Both the position numbers and the translations under genes were made by a program. A stretch of DNA of 64,000 bases from Limnanthes douglasii subsp. nivea (lineage: Eukaryota > Streptophyta > Magnoliopsida > Brassicales > Limnanthaceae). This document shows positions 59,001 to 64,000 of this stretch, piece after piece (the stretch's first letter is position 1; each line of letters opens with the position of its first letter). Under the pieces are notes generated by a model. It searched no databases. It was not told the DNA's origin and saw only the letters and a list, made by a program, of their open reading frames with translations. Where the stretch lies: NCBI GenBank assembly GCA_036936605.1, contig JAUPFV010000004.1:292620009-292684008 (forward strand). Direction: 5' to 3'.

Positions 59001-61005
59001 TATGACATCAGCCTTTTCTTTTGAGAAGGCTCTTCTCTTTTGTACCACTGGTGCCACTTCTCTTCGGACAGATAGGTGGTGGGAAATCACCTCTGATGGA
59101 ACTCCAGTAACATCAGCATTGCACCAAGCAAAAACGTGCTGATGGTCTTTCAAGAATTTCAACATCTCTTCTTTCAACATTGGTGGCATTTTGGACCCTA
59201 TCCTGACACTTTTTCCTTCTTAGAAGCAGTGCATTTCAACCTCTTCAATTGGAATTAATACTCCGGGGGTCTCTCTGGGGTCATCAATTTCACCCTCACC
59301 CCCAGGAAGACCCTCAAACTGCTATTGATCATTTATACGGACTGCCCCCAGCGTTCGTGGAGCCAAGGCAGTGGCATAGCATTCTCTTGCAATCTTATGG
59401 CTGCTCCGGACAACCCCAACCTGTCCCTGAACAGCATACTTTAAACACTGATGGACTTTCGAAGCCACTGCATGCATCCTAGAGAGCCAAGATCTCCCCA
59501 GAATAGCATTATAGCAAGTGGGACAATCCACCACAATGAAGAGTATTCTAACCATTTTCTTGAAAGGGCCCCTGCCCAATAACACCTATTCTTCAAACTC
59601 CCCGATCACATCGGTTGAGCTACCTGTGAAACCCACAATTGACCGGTCTCCGGTAGTGTACCTCATCTTTTGTTTTATCAAAAATGGTGGCCACGCTTTC
59701 TTTAAGTTCTGCGAACCACTCCGGTTGGACCCATGGCCCTCTTTTGTTTCTGGATTGTTGACTTTTAGCAGGAGCAGCTGGCTGAGACTGAGCTTTTCCT
59801 CTCCCATGCCCCTGTCAGGTTTCTCTTGCTCTATTCCCGGACTGGTTTTGATTTGGAGTTGGTGCCACCGGGGTGGATCTCACCTGTCTGTGCACCCTGG
59901 TCTTTTTTGTTTCATCAACGTTTATTTGTTTGCCAACTTGATTTAGCAATCCTCCCCAGGTCATGGCTTTCTTCCTGGTCACAGAATCAGCCAGGTTGCC
60001 TGGGTTCAGACCTTGTCTTAGGGATGCTATTGCCACCTGCTCGAAGCAATCAGCCAACCCATTCTTTGTGTTTACAAAACGACTTATGTACTCCTTTAAT
60101 GACTCATTTGGCTCTTGGGCACAATGGATTATTGTGTCTCCATTGCCCTTCAGCTCCTTACTCCCCACAAACTGCCTTCGAAAGGCCACCCAAAAAGTAT
60201 CAAAGTCTTTAATACAACCCTGAGGCAGGCTGTTGTACCATTTCAGAGCACTCCCCGTAAAAGATTGGGAGAATGCCCTACAAAGTAGTTTATCATCATC
60301 ATCAAAGTTCATCATGAAGTTCTTAAATTGCTCCAGATGATTGTCCGGATCAGTACTGCCATCATACTTCTCCATCTTAGTGCTGTCAAACCTCTTAGGG
60401 AGGTTTCCGGACAGGATTTTAGAAGACAGTGGAGACTGCCTCCAATTCCTTCCACGACTGAACACGGTATCCTCATTAGGAGTTGCAAAGATACCTGGCT
60501 CATCGTGGAAAGCAAAAGGATCCATCAACATCTTGTCCGTATACCTCCGGTGGTGAGATGACCCCTTTCCAATATGCCTTTTCATTCTTCCATGGTGATC
60601 TCTTTTTCTCGAATACTTCTTTACCTGCTTTTGCTTTTTCTTGGTTCGACCCTCATCACTGCTAGAGGACAAGGATTTTTCATTTCCCTCACTGTCCGAA
60701 GAGCTGCCCGAAGATTCTGAGCTTGAGTCAGAGCTCTCCACAGGCTTGGACCGGTGAGACTTTTTAGAACTAGCATGTGTCTTTTTAGTACTCACATGAG
60801 TTTTTGAAGCCTCAGGCTCTCTAGGGTTGTCGGTGTGATGAACAACCGATGCCTTGGATTTTTCTTTCACGCCCATTTTGGCCTTTTTAGCCCTCAGAGC
60901 TTCTATCTCAAGCCTTAACCTGTCACGCTCTTGGACAGTATACTCATCGTTCTCTTCCACCACTTCGAGCAAAGCTGGTGGAAGCTCTGGATTATCCGGA
61001 TTCAT
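56035..61005 (-). pseudogene. element E gag-pol: gag, damaged protease, RT, RNase H, integrase
   Basis: Gag begins at ATG 61005 (MNPDNPELPPALL) and is open to a TGA at 59815. It has a coiled charged start, a Ser-rich and basic segment, and the gag core (KYDGSTDPDNHLEQF; LPQGCIKDFDTFW). Near 59645 a deletion of about 0.7 kb relative to D removes the zinc knuckle and protease active site. An in-frame TAG (59324-59322) and a TAA (59222-59220) precede RT (59189-57861; LVKKKNGKWRMCIDF, YIDDMMVKS). One G missing in a G run near 57876 shifts frame into RNase H/integrase (57891-56035, 618 codons; DGGSSTMGSGAG, HCEFRALTRR, RRCDPCQRY, TDNGPQFDN, NGQVEVANR), which ends MYLE with no chromodomain. Confidence 0.92.
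59322..59324 (-). other. in-frame stop between protease and RT (E, TAG)
   Basis: Context CAA-TAG-CAG-TTT-GAG; the frame is the same before and after. Confidence 0.7.
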
Positions 61006-61057
61006 TCGGACATAGTTTCTTTGCTTGGTTTTGAATACTTGATTCAGGCACCGTCGC

Positions 61058-61075
61058 CTCCCACTGTGGTCGCCA
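61058..61075 (-). other. element E primer binding site
   Basis: Minus-strand TGGCGACCACAGTGGGAG, identical to D, separated from the LTR by AAT. Confidence 0.7.
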
Positions 61076-61078
61076 ATT

Positions 61079-61535
61079 TGGTGAGGATAAAAATAGCCTG
61101 AGGGTAGGCTGGTAATTTCAAATAGAGTTTCAGGGGGGTGCAAGGGTGTTTCAAGGTGGTGTAAGGGTGTTTCAAGGTGGTGTAAGGGTGTTTCAAGGTG
61201 GAGAGATAATTAAGCAGCTTGGTAGCAGTTAATTTTCATTATTCGAAGTTAATGCTGGTGGTTGAGTATTTATAGTGTGAGGTTTGGGCCCTTATGGGCT
61301 TTCGGGTCAAGTTTAATGGACCCGGGTGATATTTAAAAACCCATGAGTTCTAAGCAGGAGGACAGGTAGCTTAGTCAGGAAGTGTTTAGGTTTTTTAGTA
61401 CTTTTGTCATAGTTCGAACAGCCTTAGGCTCACATTGGTTCGAAGTGATCTGTCCGGTCCAAAGTTCTGTCCGGTTTTCGGAGAGAATTACACTGATCTG
61501 CCTTTTCGGGGAGTATCCTGAATTCGGACTCATCA
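61079..61535 (-). repeat. element E 5' LTR (right copy)
   Basis: 457 bp, same ends and length as 51699-52155; it carries the sense promoter of E gag-pol. Confidence 0.95.
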
Positions 61536-62330
61536 ATGCCCAACGGTAATTATGGTTTTAGAGCCATCGCGCATGGTATGGTTGGTAACGAAAATGGATG
61601 GCTAATGGTTAGAGAAGCCTTGGTTCACAAGCTAAAGAGCGATCAGGAGTTTTATAAACGGGTTGCATATTACGACGATGAAAGCGAAGTTGATAAGGAG
61701 ATAAACTGGTTGACTTTTAATAAAGAGAATGCACCTTACGCAAAATGGATGTCCTTGCCTAGTTGCGGAAAACTGGTCGCGACTACATTCAATTGCGTTT
61801 TCTATTGCCTCGCTCCCGGTGGATGTACGACTTACCTACCGGTGAAAAATGCACCGCCGAACGATGGTTCTTTAAAGGAGATCGGCGTGGCATTCGTCAA
61901 TAAAAACCATTTTGTTCATGTGAGTAAATAACTTTAACTTTCGCACGCATTTAAGCATTTATTTTGTAAACGCGCATTTATATTGAACGGAAATTTGTAG
62001 GTTGAGTTGGTTAAAGGGTCACCCATACCGACTATAGATCCTACGTGGATGAGATCGGCGAGAGAAGACGTTATTTCTTGGTCGATCCCTTTGCTAGATA
62101 GAGTCCGTGTATTTTCAAGACTTCAAAATCCCACACCGACACACTCCGTTGAACATGATGATTCGATATTGGACTTAACCAAAGATTGAATTTATTTCAA
62201 AATCGAATTTATTTTGTGTTCGGTTATGTTTTTGCTTTTTTGTTGTAAACTAACAATGTGTTGTACCCTTTTAACCACGTTCCTTTTAATGAATTTTTTA
62301 AAAAAAAAAAAATTGACTTAATAAATTCGG

Positions 62331-62553
62331 GAATGGCGTAACTGACGTTCAGCGCGCCATCGGTTGGCGTAACTGCAGCTCCGCACGCCAAGGGATGGCG
62401 TGCAGAACGTCCCCTACGCCATTCGCCTGGCGTAGGGGACACTTTTGAGGCCTCTGTCCAAAAAGAACAGAGGCGACCCTAAAATTTAACCCTATTGCCG
62501 CCACACGTTGGCGAAAATAGGTATCCCTACACCGTTGTATGGCGGCAATAGGG
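62331..62553. repeat. cluster of GGCG-core inverted repeats after the OTU gene
   Basis: GTCCCCTACGCCA and TGGCGTAGGGGAC form a perfect 13-bp stem (62409-62440). CCCTATTGCCGCCA (62491-62504) and TGGCGGCAATAGGG (62540-62553) form a perfect 14-bp pair. Shorter GTTGGCGT/ACGCCAA words lie at 62370-62400. Confidence 0.85.
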
Positions 62554-62896
62554 TAGCCTTAGTAAACAATTTTTTTATTTTTTTAATAATTTTTTAAATT
62601 GAACTGCGATTTTACTTTAATTATAGGCATAATTGTGTGTTTGAATGATTATGTATTGTTCTAAACTCATTATGTATTGTATTCACGTTCCAATTTCTGT
62701 TCAATTAGATTTTAAAAAAAAAAATTGAATTCGAAATTTAAGAGGTAGACCAGTTAAAGGAGCTCAAACATTAACTTCTTGTAAACCAAAACATCAACTG
62801 TAACACAAACACATAAATTACGATACAGACGAACGCATAAATTACTCTGTGAAGTTGCATAAATTATTAAATTCAGCCGAGACCCACCAACACAAT
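62554..62896. other. gene-free AT-rich spacer
   Basis: Only A/T-rich sequence; no ORF or repeat of note. Confidence 0.5.
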
Positions 62897-63053
62897 AACT
62901 CCCGCCAACACAGAAACTCCGGCAAAAAAAAAAACCCGCCAACGTTTAATCCCCGCCAACACAAATACTCCCGCCAAGAACTCCAGCCAAAAACTCCCGC
63001 CAAGGAGTCCACTTAAGAAAAACTCCCGCCAAAAAATAACTATACTATATAAA
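62897..63053 (+). promoter_or_regulatory. upstream region of the 63128 ORF: CCCGCCAA repeats and TATA box
   Basis: Six CCCGCCAA copies lie between about 62899 and 63033, followed by TATATAAA at 63046-63053, 75 nt before the ATG at 63128. CCCGCC resembles E2F-type sites; it also shares the CGCCAA core with the hairpin clusters. Confidence 0.5.
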
Positions 63054-63127
63054 CATGTCACAGGATACAATATTCGTAATAGAAACAAAGAGTCCACTTA
63101 AGAAAAAAAACACAAACACTTGAACAC

Positions 63128-63547
63128 ATGGAGTTTACAGCTGATGAAGACTACCATATGCTCAAGGCGGTTAAGGTTGTCCGCCGACAAATGGGGGAAG
63201 ATAGTAGCGATGCTTTCTTCGACCGCCTCCTATGTCAGATGTATTTCAACTATGGGCATTTAGGAGCAGGAGATGTTCAAGTGCGAAGTCGTGATGAAAT
63301 CAAATCAAGGTACAACTTCATCCAACCGCTCACTGCCCTGCTTTTTCAACCAGCCAGGATTAAGATAGAAGCACCTTTAGTCTGGAACATGACGGTAGTA
63401 GACTACATCAGTAGGGATATGGTGGCGGATCTGGAGGATAGGATTGCGGCAAGGAATGGGGGGGGGATGATTCGGATGACAATTTGGGATACGATTTCGA
63501 GGACTGATCATTTCACTAATTCCGTGTTTGTGCCATCGAGTCATTAG
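63128..63547 (+). CDS. 139-aa SANT/trihelix-like protein, possibly the second ORF of the Mutator-like element
   Basis: It starts at ATG 63128 (MEFTADEDYHMLKAVKVV). The pattern FTADED...L.KA..., a downstream FFDRLL helix and RSRDEIKSRYNFIQP resemble the three-helix Myb/SANT-like domain common in plant transposon accessory proteins (residues about 3-75). This is judged by eye, not by a profile search. A C-terminal part (about 80-139) has no recognised domain, and the GGGG run encoding ARNGGG could hide a frameshift. It has its own TATA box and repeat-rich upstream region. Being on the same strand, about 940 bp after the OTU exon, suggests co-mobility, but it could be independent. Confidence 0.5.
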   Translation: MEFTADEDYHMLKAVKVVRRQMGEDSSDAFFDRLLCQMYFNYGHLGAGDVQVRSRDEIKSRYNFIQPLTALLFQPARIKIEAPLVWNMTVVDYISRDMVADLEDRIAARNGGGMIRMTIWDTISRTDHFTNSVFVPSSH

Positions 63548-63637
63548 TTTAGTAGTCTGTGTTTTTTTTAAGTAACTCCAGAATGTGTGTTGTTTTAGAT
63601 AGTACTACTATTTCAACTTGTTATTTTCGTATCGGTT

Positions 63638-63785
63638 GTTATTTGAACTTGTGATTTTCCTTTCCAGTTTTTGTTTGAATTTTTTATTTCGTTAGTTGTT
63701 GTTATTTGAACTTGTGATGTTTCATTCCAGTATTTGTTTGAAGTTTTTATTTCGTTAGTTGTTGTTATTTTAAGTTGTGATCGAA
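63638..63785 (+). repeat. 63-bp tandem repeat after the 63128 ORF
   Basis: GTTATTTGAACTTGTGAT recurs at 63638 and 63701, and GTTATTTTAAGTTGTGAT at 63764, with TTTATTTCGTTAGTTGTT between. It would lie in the 3' UTR of the 63128 ORF. Confidence 0.75.
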
Positions 63786-64000
63786 TGAATGTAAACATCA
63801 ACGAGAAATACTTTTTTTATAATATCAAACATAAAGGAAAAAATATCATACATGGACCGAAACATCAACGAGAGCACCAAGATATAGAAAACACTATCAT
63901 ACAATCCGAAAGTATCATACAATCCAAAAACCAAAATGATACGTTTGATACAAAGTAGCAAACCAGCAAAGTAAGCGACAACAGAATCAAAGTATCATAC

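Larger units (their letters stand above)
51699..61535 (-). mobile_element. element E: youngest Tat-like Ty3/gypsy retrotransposon, 9837 bp
   Basis: Two 457-bp LTRs with about 9 differences counted by hand (near 2%) and the perfect duplication ATGCC (51694-51698 and 61536-61540). It split the OTU part of the transposase gene. Sense order from the right: LTR, primer site, gag, damaged protease, RT, RNase H, integrase, then the antisense gene, polypurine tract and LTR. In spite of its youth it has a protease-region deletion, a -1 frameshift at RT/RNase H and two stops in the antisense gene. Confidence 0.95.
49064..62189 (+). pseudogene. FAR1-type MULE transposase fused to an OTU domain, split by element E
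   Basis: Proposed exons: 49064-49120 (tentative), 49429-51698 continuing at 61541-61919 once E and one ATGCC copy are removed, and 62001-62189. The second intron (61920-62000, GTGAGT...TTGTAG) joins NHFVH to VELVKG in frame. Domains: FAR1 DNA-binding (about 49468-49810, CNHEP-type ending KHNHEP), MULE catalytic core with MDNTYK (near 50138), TDRELALMN (near 50330), CEWH (50398-50409) and the Glu of TAESSH (near 50675), a SWIM zinc finger (CVC-X-CSH, about 50940-50980), a Gly/Arg-rich linker, then OTU. The OTU catalytic cysteine is Tyr (GNYGFRAIA); the late His is kept. Apart from E the frame is open. The Met at 49270 is probably intronic. Confidence 0.8.
48795..64000 (+). mobile_element. large Mutator-like element with FAR1/OTU transposase gene (right end not found)
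   Basis: It contains the transposase-OTU gene, GGCG-rich hairpin clusters on both sides of it, and possibly the ORF at 63128. The proposed left end (GGGAATTGCTAAAAAACGGC near 48803) rests on a GGG start and on a subterminal duplication: CTATTCCGCGAAGTTGCA (48828-48845) and CTACTCCATGAAGTTGCA (48948-48965). No inverted partner was found before 64000, so the right end is unknown and the boundary at 64000 is only the window edge. Element E (51699-61535) is inserted in it. Confidence 0.5.

Noticed and set aside
1..64000. CRISPR array, operon, ribosome binding sites or phage
   Set aside because: The window is eukaryotic; regular direct repeats seen here are LTR minisatellites without unique spacers. 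No tRNA or rRNA gene was recognised.

Overview
This is plant nuclear DNA, most likely from an angiosperm and probably a eudicot. Evidence: spliceosomal introns, plant-type Ty3/gypsy retrotransposons, Stowaway, hAT-like and Mutator-like DNA transposons, a FAR1/MULE-type transposase, and one ordinary plant gene. The species cannot be named from sequence alone. Repeats fill most of the window. Only one gene outside transposons is convincing: a small two-membrane-segment protein at 45174-45842.

Layout. 1-2820: the 3' end and 1.75-kb LTR of an Athila-like element that leaves the window on the left. 2821-30246: element C (plus strand), whose missing 5' part must lie left of the Athila-like element. 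C is split in its RNase H by element B (3115-24356, minus). B is split near its protease by element D (11259-22052, minus). D carries a 289-bp solo LTR (17526-17814). 30247-32412: AT-rich DNA with a minisatellite, a TA tract and a solo LTR (31414-31841). 32413-42211: element F (minus), older and decayed. 42217-44531: gene-free DNA with a Stowaway MITE and an 855-bp Mutator-like MITE. 44650-45970: the host gene. 45970-48800: tandem duplications and two hAT-like MITEs. 48800-64000: a large Mutator-like element with a FAR1-MULE-SWIM-OTU gene, broken by element E (51699-61535, minus), plus a SANT/trihelix-like ORF at 63128-63547. Target-site duplications read directly: AAGTA (B), TGATT (D), AAATG (solo LTR in D), GGATC (solo LTR), AAATA (F), ATGCC (E).

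B, C, D, E and F are one family (Tat-like Ty3/gypsy, no chromodomain). Each has gag-PR-RT-RNaseH-INT on the genomic-RNA strand and a second large gene on the opposite strand between INT and the 3' LTR. In all five copies the antisense gene has a GACACGTGTC-type G-box upstream, a phase-1 intron of 75-85 nt at the same site, and CCTTGG-NNGG-CCAAGG stem-loops after the ORF; a TATA box about 95-108 nt before the ATG is seen in four. Because the intron lies antisense to the genomic RNA, it is not spliced during retrotransposition. In the four copies that keep the region, an in-frame stop separates protease from RT; two of them have a CAA-TAG-CAR context suggestive of readthrough. Every copy is defective. 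Hand-counted LTR mismatches (E about 2%, D about 3.5%, B about 5%, F about 8%) agree with the nesting order.
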